Positions 45,301 through 53,251 of a stretch of 64,000 bases of DNA are shown piece by piece; position 1 is the first letter of the stretch; each line of letters begins with the position of its first letter. Under the pieces are notes generated by a model that was given only the letters and a program-made list of their open reading frames with translations, ran no database searches and was not told the origin of the DNA. The position numbers were made by a program, and so were the translations under genes. Source of the stretch: Sinorhizobium fredii USDA 257 (GTDB lineage Bacteria > Pseudomonadota > Alphaproteobacteria > Rhizobiales > Rhizobiaceae); NCBI RefSeq assembly GCF_000265205.3, contig NC_018000.1, forward strand, positions 5,799,001 to 5,863,000, read 5' to 3'.

Positions 45301-46793
45301 GGGTTTTTCTCCGGCAAAGCGCCCGGTGCGTGGCGCGGCAGCGTCATCGTGAAGGTGCTCCCGCGGCCAGGGTCGGAACGGACGGTAATGGCGCCGCCAA
45401 GGCGGCGGACAAGAGTGCGTACATATGTGAGGCCAATTCCCTCCCCTGGACGGTCCTGGGGCCCTGACCGGCGGAATATCTCGAAGATACGTTCGCGGTC
45501 CTTCGGGTCGATGCCGCGTCCGTTGTCGTTCACCTCGTAGACGACCTCCGACGGCATCGCCCGACCAGTCACCCGGATCTGGCCGGGTGTGTCGTCGCGA
45601 AGGTACTTCAGGGCGTTCTCCAAGAGATTGGCGAAAATCTGCTCGAGAGCAAGGCGGTCGCCGACGCATGGCGGCAAGGACTCGATGATGATTGAGGCCC
45701 CCGACTCCTGCGCCTGGTAGCTGAAGCCGTCGGCCGCTGTTCGGGCCAGCTCCGTCATATCGATCAATTCCAGGCGGAGCTCGCGGCGGCCTTCGCGGGT
45801 GAGCTTGAGAATGGCCTTGATCAGCCGATCCATGCGCGTGATCGAGCTCTTGATAAAGCCCAGCGCTTCATCGAATTCGTGCGCAAGCCGCTCATCCGGT
45901 TCGGAATCGACTTCAGGGCGTGCTCTGAGCAAGGAAATGCGTCCAAAGAGCTCCTTGCGTAGGACCTCCAGCTCACCTGTAAAGCCCATGATGTTGACAA
46001 GCGGGGAGCGCAAGTCGTGGCTTACGATGTGGGCGAAGTGCTGGATTTCCTCATTGGCTTGCCGCAGTTCGGCGGTGCGTTTCGCAACGGTTGCCTCGAG
46101 TGACTCGTTTGCCTCTTCCAGCGCCCTCTGGGCAGTCTTCAGCCGTCCGGTCGAGTGACGCACCAGAGCGACCGAGATCGCGGCCAAGGCAATGATCAGC
46201 GATGCCCCGAAAAGACTCGCGACCAGGAGCAAATGCGCCGTGCTCTGCGAAGCGCCGATCGCTTGTGAAAGCAACTGCTGTTCGTGCCGGACAAGCTGCG
46301 CAACATTTGTCCTAATGTCCTCGGCTCGCGACTGCACCAACGCATCACTTCCAAGAGAGGGGGAACGCTCGAGCTCGCCGCTTTCCCGTTTGGCAACGGC
46401 CTCTTCGAGAAGAGCGAGTTCCGCCGTTACGGCCGCGTCGAGCTTTGTGACAAGCGGCAGACGGCTTTCCTTCCCCACATTACCAGATAGCGCCGCCTTC
46501 GCTTCAGCCAGTGCAATTTTCACCGCCTCCAGGTCGGCGAGAAATGCGTCACGATAACGTTCAGCTCCGGTAAGCAGCAATCCGCGCTGATCGCTTTCGG
46601 CCCGCCAGATCTGACCCTGCAAGTCAAGAAGTTTTTCCTTGGCGTTGAGGGTCCAGATCACCTGCCTGGAATCACCGCGCGACTGGGCCACCAACCATAC
46701 GGATGTTCCGCTGATCATCACAAGGATCGCGAAGCCGAGCGCGAGAAGGAAGGGTTGGCTGGCGGCGAGAGAAGGAGAATATCTCGACATCAT
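45297..46793 (-). CDS. CHASE3-type membrane sensor histidine kinase
   Basis: 498 residues. Two membrane helices (about 14-37 and 187-212) bound a helical periplasmic sensor typical of CHASE3 (LQGQIWRAESDQRGLLLTG). The cytosolic part has a coiled coil, HisKA with phospho-His near 260 (HFAHIVSHDLRSPLVNIMG), and HATPase motifs NLLENALKY, DNGRGID and GIGLTYVRTLV. The start could be either of two adjacent ATGs. It leads the three-gene signalling operon and follows the MFS gene by 106 bases. Confidence 0.92.
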   Translation of the reverse strand: MMSRYSPSLAASQPFLLALGFAILVMISGTSVWLVAQSRGDSRQVIWTLNAKEKLLDLQGQIWRAESDQRGLLLTGAERYRDAFLADLEAVKIALAEAKAALSGNVGKESRLPLVTKLDAAVTAELALLEEAVAKRESGELERSPSLGSDALVQSRAEDIRTNVAQLVRHEQQLLSQAIGASQSTAHLLLVASLFGASLIIALAAISVALVRHSTGRLKTAQRALEEANESLEATVAKRTAELRQANEEIQHFAHIVSHDLRSPLVNIMGFTGELEVLRKELFGRISLLRARPEVDSEPDERLAHEFDEALGFIKSSITRMDRLIKAILKLTREGRRELRLELIDMTELARTAADGFSYQAQESGASIIIESLPPCVGDRLALEQIFANLLENALKYLRDDTPGQIRVTGRAMPSEVVYEVNDNGRGIDPKDRERIFEIFRRSGPQDRPGEGIGLTYVRTLVRRLGGAITVRSDPGRGSTFTMTLPRHAPGALPEKNP

Positions 46794-46899
46794 GTTGGCA
46801 CTCCCCCTTCAAATCCGCGCGATTGCAAGCTGCCACGGCTCACTGTTGATCGAGGTCGGGCATTACGCACAGCAAACATGTTCCACAACGGTTCCACGA

Positions 46900-48180
46900 T
46901 CAGGACGGCGCGACGGGGCCTGTTTCCAACCGGCTGCTATCCCCGCTCCTATTATCGTCTTGCGCTCTTCCGAATTCGACTCCTTTCGCCTCCACACCGA
47001 AGCCGGCCAGAAGCACAACAGCGACGGCGACGACGCCGACGACCATGGCGAGGGCGAAAGCATAGTCACCGTTGTAGTGCTCGGCGAGCCCAGCCTGCAG
47101 AGTTGCATTGGCGGAGGCGAGGAGGTTGCCTAGTTGATAGGTGACGCCCGGGAACGTGCCGCGGATTTCGTCGGGCGACAGTTCGTTAAGGTGCGCGGGG
47201 ATGATGCCCCATGCGCCCTGGACAGCGAACTGCATGAGGAACGCGCCGAGCGCCAGCAGCAGCGGACCGGATGAGTACACCCAAAGCGGAATAACGGGAA
47301 TGGCAAGCAGGGCTGCGAACACGATAGCGCGCCGGCGGCCCATCCTTTCCGACAAGAGGCCGAAGGTGATGCCGCCAAAGATCGCGCCGATATTGTAAAC
47401 CACGGCGATCGCTCCAACGGTCGTCGTTGAGAACTTTTGCTGCACCTCGAGGAAGGTTGGATAGAGATCCTGCGTGCCGTGGCTAAAGAAGTTGAAGGCT
47501 GTCATCAGGAGAATCGTATAGATCGCCAAACCCGCATGCCGCCGCAGTGTGCGCCACAAGGCGCTCCGATCGGGCTTTTGGCGGCGCGCCAGGAAGACGG
47601 GCGATTCGTCGATATTCGAGCGGACATAGAACACGATGAGCGCAGGCAGCACGCCGATCATGAACATGCCCCGCCAACCGACCAGCGGAAAAAGCAGGTA
47701 GAAGGCAAGAGAGGCGAGGAGATAGCCCGCCGGGTAGCCGGCCTGTAGGAACCCGGAAACGAGGCCGCGAGTCTTCGGCGGGATCGTCTCCATCGTCAAT
47801 GACGCCCCAACGCCCCATTCACCGCCCATCGCGATGCCATAGAGCGCTCGCAGAATGATGAGCATGGTCAAGGTCGGTGCGAAGCCGGACGCGAATTCAA
47901 GTGCCGAATAGAGGAGGATGTTGACCATCAGTACCGGCCGGCGGCCAAAGCGGTCGGCAGCGTAGCCGAAGATGAGCGCTCCCAAGGGGCGCATGGCCAG
48001 CGTCAGCGTGAGAGCGATGGTGACCCGTTCAATGTCTGTCCCGAATTCCTCAGCCACATATTTCATGACAAAGACAAGGATGAAGAAGTCGAATGCGTCG
48101 AGCATCCAACCAAGAAAACTCGCGACGACGGCGTTGCGCTGCGGCGAAGTCAGGGAGCGCAGATCTGATAGTATGGGCAT
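46900..48180 (-). CDS. MFS transporter, SHS (sialate/lactate:H+ symporter) type
   Basis: 426 residues from ATG 48180, preceded by GGAGGAAAAC. It has twelve helices, with WMLDAFDFFILVFVM in helix 1, GYAADRFGRRPVLM in the 2-3 loop and GGEWGVGASLTMETIP in helix 4, which are features of SHS carboxylate permeases. Lactate, pyruvate or a related monocarboxylate is the likely substrate. Encoded with a two-component system, it recalls how dicarboxylate uptake is controlled by DctBD. The C-terminal 25 residues are hydrophilic. Confidence 0.85.
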   Translation of the reverse strand: MPILSDLRSLTSPQRNAVVASFLGWMLDAFDFFILVFVMKYVAEEFGTDIERVTIALTLTLAMRPLGALIFGYAADRFGRRPVLMVNILLYSALEFASGFAPTLTMLIILRALYGIAMGGEWGVGASLTMETIPPKTRGLVSGFLQAGYPAGYLLASLAFYLLFPLVGWRGMFMIGVLPALIVFYVRSNIDESPVFLARRQKPDRSALWRTLRRHAGLAIYTILLMTAFNFFSHGTQDLYPTFLEVQQKFSTTTVGAIAVVYNIGAIFGGITFGLLSERMGRRRAIVFAALLAIPVIPLWVYSSGPLLLALGAFLMQFAVQGAWGIIPAHLNELSPDEIRGTFPGVTYQLGNLLASANATLQAGLAEHYNGDYAFALAMVVGVVAVAVVLLAGFGVEAKGVEFGRAQDDNRSGDSSRLETGPVAPS

Positions 48181-48538
48181 GTTTTCCTCCTGGTTAGGCG
48201 GTTCGCGGCGGCACTGAGTTGGTGCGGCGTCGCTCGCGATCATGTGACGCAGACCCAGCGCGCCGGTTTGTCCAGGATGATGGCGCGCATCTTTTTTGCC
48301 TCATTAGCGCTGCCGCCGTGGACCAGGATCACCAATCAAGGAACGGGCCAACAGCCCGATTGGGGCTTTCGATCAGCTTTTCCAAGCAAACCCGCATCGC
48401 CGAACCTTTACGGTCCCGCCTGCGATGGTTTTCGGATCTGGGCCACTTCAGCCAATTGGTGGTTTTCAACCACCTCTGTAGGAGGTAGCGTAAACAAACC
48501 ACAGCCAGGATCGCGCAGCCGCCGAAAGTCGAAGTACG
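48181..48538. promoter_or_regulatory. Divergent region between the MFS transporter and the NtrC-type regulator
   Basis: 358 bases without a gene. It carries site B (48459-48473). A poor -24/-12 match (AGGCAAAAAAGATGCG on the minus strand, 48286-48301) has correct GG-N10-GC spacing and would direct transcription to the MFS gene, 158 bases from site B. No good plus-strand sigma-54 element was found for the regulator. Confidence 0.5.
48459..48473. promoter_or_regulatory. GTGG-N7-CCAC site B upstream of the NtrC-type regulator
   Basis: GTGGTTTTCAACCAC, within the perfect 17-base inverted repeat GGTGGTT-TTC-AACCACC at 48458-48474. It lies 65 bases upstream of the regulator start, so autoregulation or control of the divergent MFS gene is possible. 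Confidence 0.65.
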
Positions 48539-49933
48539 ATGAGTGACGAGCTTCTGATCATCGAGGACGACGCCATGCTAGGCATCGACCTCAAACGATA
48601 TTTCGAACGCGTGGGCTGGAGGACGCGCCTCGTCCGCAGCCTCGAGGAAGCGGGCTCTTTCGTCTTCGGATCTGGCTATGAAGGGCTCGTCGTGCTTTCG
48701 GATCTGCACTTGCCCGACGGTAACGCGCTCGACCTCTTGGAACGCGCCCGCGGCGAGGGCGACAGCCGCGAATGGATATTCCTCACCGGCTTTGGCGAGG
48801 CACCGGATGCGGAGCGAGCCAAGCGTCTCGGCGCCTTCGACTTTCTGACAAAGCCAATGGATCGCGAGCGGCTCGAGCGCATCGTTGCCGCAGCGCGGCG
48901 CGGCGCGCGCGCCCAGAGGCGGATCGCCGACGAAGCTTCGCAGCAGCGCAATCGCTACATCCCGGCCGCCTTCATCGGTCGCAGCAAGGATGCCGCGCGC
49001 GTACGCGATACACTTGAAAGGCTGTGCCAAATCCCGCTCAGCAGTGTCATCATCTCGGGGGAGACCGGCACCGGCAAAGGCCTTGCGGCGCGGATCCTGC
49101 ATCACAGCGGCACGCGCGCCGACGGCCCCCTCGTCGAGGTTAACTGCGCAGCCTTGCCGCGCGACCTCGTGGAGTCCGAGCTTTTCGGCCATGAGGCCGG
49201 TGCCTTTACCGGAGCGAAAGGCAGCCATCGCGGCTTCATGGAACAGGCGAGCGAAGGCACACTGTTTCTCGACGAGATCGGCGAACTCGATCTCGACCTT
49301 CAGGCAAAACTCCTCAAGGCGCTCGAAGACAAGGCAATCCGCCGAGTCGGCGGCGAGCGGATGATACCCGTCGACGTGCATGTCGTGGTGGCGAGCAACC
49401 GAAATCTGCCGGAACTCGTGGCCGAAAAAGCCTTTCGGGCGGATCTCTATCACCGGCTCAACGTTTTCCAGCTCGATCTGCCTCCATTGCGGGCCCGCAA
49501 GGCGGACATCGACGAGATCGTCGACGGTCTCATTCGCGAGTTCAACGCGATTGCCGGCAAGCGGGTTAAACGCGTTCCTCAATCCGTGCACGCGCTCCTT
49601 GCCGCATACGACTGGCCCGGAAACGTCCGCGAACTGCGCAATGTGGTGGAGCGGTCGGTGCTTCTTTCCACCGGCGAAGAGCTGTCGGGCGAGTGGTTGC
49701 AGATCGCGCCGGGCGGTACCCTCGCGAAGACGATGGCTGCAGGCGACGTCATCTCTCTTCCGTTGGACGGCTCCATGACGTTCGATGCGATGGAGAAGTT
49801 GATAGTGGAGTCGATCCTGCAGCGCGAAGGCTACAATGTCCTGGCGGCAGCGCGGAGGCTTGGCCTCACGCGCGAAACCCTGCGGTACCGCATGGCTCGG
49901 CATGACCTGCAGCGGCAGAACGCGCCGCGCTGA
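48539..49933 (+). CDS. NtrC-family sigma-54-dependent response regulator
   Basis: 464 residues. Receiver (E9-D11, D55, T83, K105), then an AAA+ domain with Walker A GETGTGKG (174-181), intact GAFTGA (221-226), which contacts sigma-54, Walker B GTLFLDEIGE, and the R-finger region. A C-terminal Fis-type helix-turn-helix ends the protein (NVLAAARRLGLTRETLRYRM). It is a transcription activator, likely phosphorylated by the adjacent kinase. Its predicted targets carry GTGG-N7-CCAC. Confidence 0.94.
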   Translation: MSDELLIIEDDAMLGIDLKRYFERVGWRTRLVRSLEEAGSFVFGSGYEGLVVLSDLHLPDGNALDLLERARGEGDSREWIFLTGFGEAPDAERAKRLGAFDFLTKPMDRERLERIVAAARRGARAQRRIADEASQQRNRYIPAAFIGRSKDAARVRDTLERLCQIPLSSVIISGETGTGKGLAARILHHSGTRADGPLVEVNCAALPRDLVESELFGHEAGAFTGAKGSHRGFMEQASEGTLFLDEIGELDLDLQAKLLKALEDKAIRRVGGERMIPVDVHVVVASNRNLPELVAEKAFRADLYHRLNVFQLDLPPLRARKADIDEIVDGLIREFNAIAGKRVKRVPQSVHALLAAYDWPGNVRELRNVVERSVLLSTGEELSGEWLQIAPGGTLAKTMAAGDVISLPLDGSMTFDAMEKLIVESILQREGYNVLAAARRLGLTRETLRYRMARHDLQRQNAPR

Positions 49934-49955
49934 GCGCCACGCAAGCCACCGATGA

Positions 49956-49970
49956 GTGGTGGATATCCAC
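49956..49970. promoter_or_regulatory. GTGG-N7-CCAC site C, probable activator site for the DUF1614 gene
   Basis: GTGGTGGATATCCAC, part of a larger symmetric block with GAGTGG at 49954 and CCACTC ending 49979 and the perfect core GGTGGATATCCACC (49958-49971). It ends 56 bases before the -24 element at 50026, the same distance as at degP. Confidence 0.7.
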
Positions 49971-50025
49971 CTTCCACTCTCCTGTCCCACCCCAATAGCT
50001 TAACCCAACCAAAAGCTTAGCTCTC

Positions 50026-50041
50026 TGGCGCGGCGCTTGCT
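50026..50041 (+). promoter_or_regulatory. Sigma-54 type promoter of the DUF1614 gene
   Basis: TGGCGCGGCGCTTGCT: exact GG-N10-GC spacing with TGGC at -24 and TTGC at -12, one clear deviation (G for A in TGGCAC). Start of transcription would be about 50053, 100 bases before the ATG. Confidence 0.72.
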
Positions 50042-50153
50042 TCCATTGCTGTGGCGGGCCATTCCGGTTGCCCGCGCGCGGTAGCCGTTGAATGGAGGCA
50101 AATCGGTGCCGGCCATTCCGACAGAACACTCGCCCGTATATCAGGAGGCTTCG

Positions 50154-50936
50154 ATGCATTTGAGCCAACTTCACTACCTCCCTCTTCCTGCGCCTCTTTT
50201 TTCCGCCCTGGCGCTGTCGTTCCTTGTTCTGGTGGCGCTGATTCAGCTCGGAGTGCTGCAATATGCGTATACACGCCTGGGCATCAGCGCCCGTGCTGCG
50301 CTGCTCCTTCTCCTCGGCTCCCTTCTCGGCAGCTACCTCAATCTTCCTTTGGCGGAATTGCCTGGTCAGGAAGTCCTCTCCGGCCGAGTGGTGGATTACT
50401 TCGGCATGCGTTACGTCGTGCCAGTCTTCGTCGATTGGCCTGGGACCATCATCGCGGTGAATGTCGGTGGGGCGCTCATCCCGACATTGATGTCGATCTA
50501 TCTGCTTTCGAAAAACGGGCTGTGGGGCCGCGGCTTGCTGGCGACCGCCGTCGTCGCCGCCGTCTGCCACTGGCTCGCTCGACCGGTGCCCGGCCTCGGC
50601 ATTGCGTTGCCGGTGTTCGTTCCCGCGATCAGCACCGGTCTCGTGGCTCTGCTGCTTTCCCGGCAACATGCGGCGCCGCTTGCTTACGTCGGCGGCAGCC
50701 TCGGCACCCTCGCCGGGGCAGACCTGCTCAATCTCGGAAATCTGCGAGGTCTGGGCGCTCCCGTCGCCTCGATCGGTGGCGCCGGAACATTCGATGGGAT
50801 TTTCGTCACTGCGATCCTTGCCGTGCTCATCGCGAGCCTCTCGCGCGGCTCGCCGTTGAGCCGGCTGTCCTCAGCCGCGACAATGCCGGAAGCGCCCACA
50901 TACGGACCCCCTGAGGCTGGTGGTCGTCACCCATGA
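50154..50936 (+). CDS. DUF1614-family membrane protein
   Basis: 260 residues from ATG 50154 (AGGAGG six bases upstream); an extension to 50088 is not supported. There are about seven hydrophobic segments; LLLGSLLGSYLNLPL, VDWPGTIIAVNVGGALIPTLMSIYLL and SIGGAGTFDGIFVTAILAVLIAS are the conserved features. The family is predicted to be membrane-embedded and of unknown function. Transcription appears to be sigma-54 dependent. Confidence 0.85.
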   Translation: MHLSQLHYLPLPAPLFSALALSFLVLVALIQLGVLQYAYTRLGISARAALLLLLGSLLGSYLNLPLAELPGQEVLSGRVVDYFGMRYVVPVFVDWPGTIIAVNVGGALIPTLMSIYLLSKNGLWGRGLLATAVVAAVCHWLARPVPGLGIALPVFVPAISTGLVALLLSRQHAAPLAYVGGSLGTLAGADLLNLGNLRGLGAPVASIGGAGTFDGIFVTAILAVLIASLSRGSPLSRLSSAATMPEAPTYGPPEAGGRHP

Positions 50937-51018
50937 CCTGGGCGCAATCACCAAGTCAGAATGGGCTGGGCGACGTGAATAAGGCCGAACTCTCAACGGA
51001 AACGGGGTGTTGCTGCAC

Positions 51019-51034
51019 TGGCACGTGGCTTGCT
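51019..51034 (+). promoter_or_regulatory. Full-consensus sigma-54 promoter of the DUF1003 gene
   Basis: TGGCACGTGGCTTGCT matches the TGGCACR-N4-TTGCW consensus at every defined position. Transcription would begin near 51046, 70 bases before the ATG. I see no GTGG-N7-CCAC site within the preceding 80 bases; the nearest is site C, about 1 kb upstream. Confidence 0.85.
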
Positions 51035-51116
51035 TGATGATATGGCAACCCTACTACCGACAGGAGCTATCTCTCCCCGGTGACTGACATCGCTGCTTCG
51101 AAGTGCGGAGACGAGA

Positions 51117-51683
51117 ATGCAAAACAAGACTATTACCGAACTGGCGGACCGCTGGATGGATGAGGATCCAGGCGACCTCACTGAACTCGAGCAGACGGTT
51201 TTGCAAAGCGCCATTGAGAAACGCGCGGTTTCCAGGGATCGCAACGAGGCCTATGAGAAGGAACTGACATTTGGCGAACGCGTAGCGGACGCAATCGCCC
51301 GGGTAGGCGGCTCGTGGACGTTCATCTTCGCCGCCTTGGCATTTCTGTTGCTGTGGACTGTCGGAAATAGCCTGCTGCTCGGGCGCGACCAGTTCGATCC
51401 GTATCCTTACATCCTGCTCAACCTCGTGCTGTCGATGCTCGCTGCACTTCAGGCGCCGGTGATCATGATGTCGCAGAACCGGCAGGCAGCGCGCGACCGT
51501 CTGGATGCCGCGCACGACTATCAGGTCAATCTCAAGGCTGAGATCGAGATTTTGGCGCTGCACGACAAACTCGATGAACTGCGGCGCAACGAGATCCTGC
51601 AGATACGCGACCAACTAACTGAACTGGCGACCCATCTGCAGCGCATCGATAAAAATGCAATCGCGGGGAGCCGGCCGGAATAA
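51117..51683 (+). CDS. DUF1003 membrane protein
   Basis: 188 residues. A soluble N-terminus is followed by FGERVADAIARVGGSWTFIFAAL, two membrane helices (about 64-85 and 98-120), the family core DPYPYILLNLVLSMLAALQAPVIMMSQNRQAARDR and a C-terminal coiled coil. The function is unknown; members often sit with stress genes. Its start has GGAGACGAGA upstream and follows a consensus sigma-54 promoter. Confidence 0.9.
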   Translation: MQNKTITELADRWMDEDPGDLTELEQTVLQSAIEKRAVSRDRNEAYEKELTFGERVADAIARVGGSWTFIFAALAFLLLWTVGNSLLLGRDQFDPYPYILLNLVLSMLAALQAPVIMMSQNRQAARDRLDAAHDYQVNLKAEIEILALHDKLDELRRNEILQIRDQLTELATHLQRIDKNAIAGSRPE

Positions 51684-52119
51684 CGGAGAGGGTTCAACTA
51701 TGGGAGTCCCGACCGTGCTTGTTTCGCTGCAGACCTGGGCACGACTGGTGGTTCCATCGACTCTGAGGAATACATGAAGAAGCACGATACAAATTACACT
51801 TTCACTGCCCGGCCTGTCGCGATCCCTCCTTTTTTATCGAGACGAATGATGGAGACATCTTTATTTTTCGCCCACATCAGCCGACGCCTTACAATAACAC
51901 TCTACATTCACTAATAACGCATACCAATTGTCGGCAAATATGGCGAATATTTGATGAACAATAGTTATATTGTATTAATTATTATTAAGATGACAGAGTG
52001 GAGGTGGCTAAATATTCTTTTTCTAGAGGCTGAATACTGCTGAACGAAGATCGCAAAGCGGCAGTATGAGACAGCCCCGACTGGAAGCTCATGCTTCCCC
52101 AATTCTAGGAGACTCAAAA
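51684..52119. other. AT-rich intergenic stretch upstream of a secreted-protein gene
   Basis: 436 bases without a gene. From about 51880 to 52020 the sequence is unusually rich in A and T for this genome (runs such as TTATATTGTATTAATTATTA). Such regions often bind MucR/Ros-type or nucleoid proteins in rhizobia. No sigma-54 element with correct spacing was found here. Confidence 0.5.
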
Positions 52120-52578
52120 ATGCGCTCGTTCATCAAGACGTCTGCAATCGCTGCTCTCGCCCTGTCAATAGCCGCAGGCGGCGCCTTCGCAGCCAACCAT
52201 CATGGGCACGAGGATCGTGGCATTTCCTCGCGGGGCCCTGAAAACGGGGATTACTACCAAGGGGTATTCGGCGACGACGACGGGACAGCGCCGCCGGTAC
52301 CGGTATACCAAACCACAGCATCCGTCGCCGTACATACACCACGGCTCGGCAATATTCTCGGAGAGCTTCGCGCTGCCAATCATCGCATGGATACCAAGCG
52401 CTCGGAGGGCGAACTCAGTGCAGTGACCTTTAACTGGCTGCGGCGCGAGGAAGCCAACATTCGCGCACGAACTGTCCAGGTGGCGGACCAGCACGGTGGC
52501 ATGATTCCAAAGGAATTCTACGCACACCTGCAAAAGGACGTTCGTCGGCTTGACGGAGAGATTGCCCGCTCAGCCTGA
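52120..52578 (+). CDS. Secreted small protein of unknown function
   Basis: 152 residues from ATG 52120 (AGGAG 8 bases upstream), with a signal peptide ending GAFA at residue 24. The mature part starts His-rich (ANHHGHED), has a proline/tyrosine region and a helical C-terminus (LGNILGELRAANHRMDTKRSEGEL). I do not recognise the family. It follows an AT-rich region and ends at a strong terminator, so it is a single transcript. Confidence 0.75.
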   Translation: MRSFIKTSAIAALALSIAAGGAFAANHHGHEDRGISSRGPENGDYYQGVFGDDDGTAPPVPVYQTTASVAVHTPRLGNILGELRAANHRMDTKRSEGELSAVTFNWLRREEANIRARTVQVADQHGGMIPKEFYAHLQKDVRRLDGEIARSA

Positions 52579-52647
52579 TGGCCGGATGCTAGGCCCGTAA
52601 ACCTGTCTGCGAAGCCGGTCTGTTTCGGCGGAACCGGCCATCTAGAG

Positions 52648-52676
52648 AACCGCCGCAGCTTAGCTGCGGCGGTTTT
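52648..52676 (+). terminator. Strong Rho-independent terminator
   Basis: Perfect 13-base arms AACCGCCGCAGCT / AGCTGCGGCGGTT with a single-base loop (in practice a shorter stem and larger loop), followed by TTGCTG. It lies 70 bases after the stop of the secreted-protein gene. Confidence 0.85.
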
Positions 52677-53251
52677 GCTGATTCTCAGCTGCACCCGTTC
52701 TGGACTGAGCAGCGGAATACCGGAATACATTGTGCGATCTAATGAGCACGAACGAGAACATCTGCCGCTGCGAGCCTCACGCGGAGGTAAGGCCGCTCTC
52801 GGACCCGTTGCGGACATCCGGACCGAAGCACCGAATGACAAAAAGGTACGCTCAAGGCGGACGTTGATTTCTCGCCTTAGTCGGCTCCAAGCAGTCACCC
52901 ATAAATTCGATGAAGCGTTGCGTCGTTGCCGGAGCAGGCGCGTTTCAATGGCGGCGAAGACAGAGCGGCAGCACGTGAAGCAGACGGCCATCGGCCAAAT
53001 CCTCGGCGACGATTTCCTCCGCCAGAAGGGCGATGTCTAAGTCGAGCGTGGCCAGCTATCCGACATGCGGCGCATGCAGCCGATTTGAGGAATGTCGAAG
53101 TGGCTTAACTGCCAGCGGTCTCGAACATGAGCGCTCGAAAACAGGACCGCCGCACTGCTCGTTCGTCGGTATTGCCTCGGCGTTCTCGTCGCATCGGATG
53201 CAAGGAGACGCGAAGGGCGAGCAGGCGGTTGCGTTACACATTGCTCAGGCG
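52677..53251. other. Region with no supported gene
   Basis: Frames up to about 157 codons exist on both strands, but they are Arg/Ser-rich, lack ribosome sites and show no recognisable family. It marks the junction between the sigma-54 cluster and the catabolic locus. Confidence 0.45.

Noticed and set aside
48286..48301. Minus-strand -24/-12 element for the MFS gene
   Set aside because: Spacing is right but -24 starts AGGC and -12 is ATGC; too weak to list as a promoter feature.
52518..53040. Overlapping frames of 157 and 121 codons
   Set aside because: Arg/Ser-rich with no ribosome site or family; one crosses a strong terminator.
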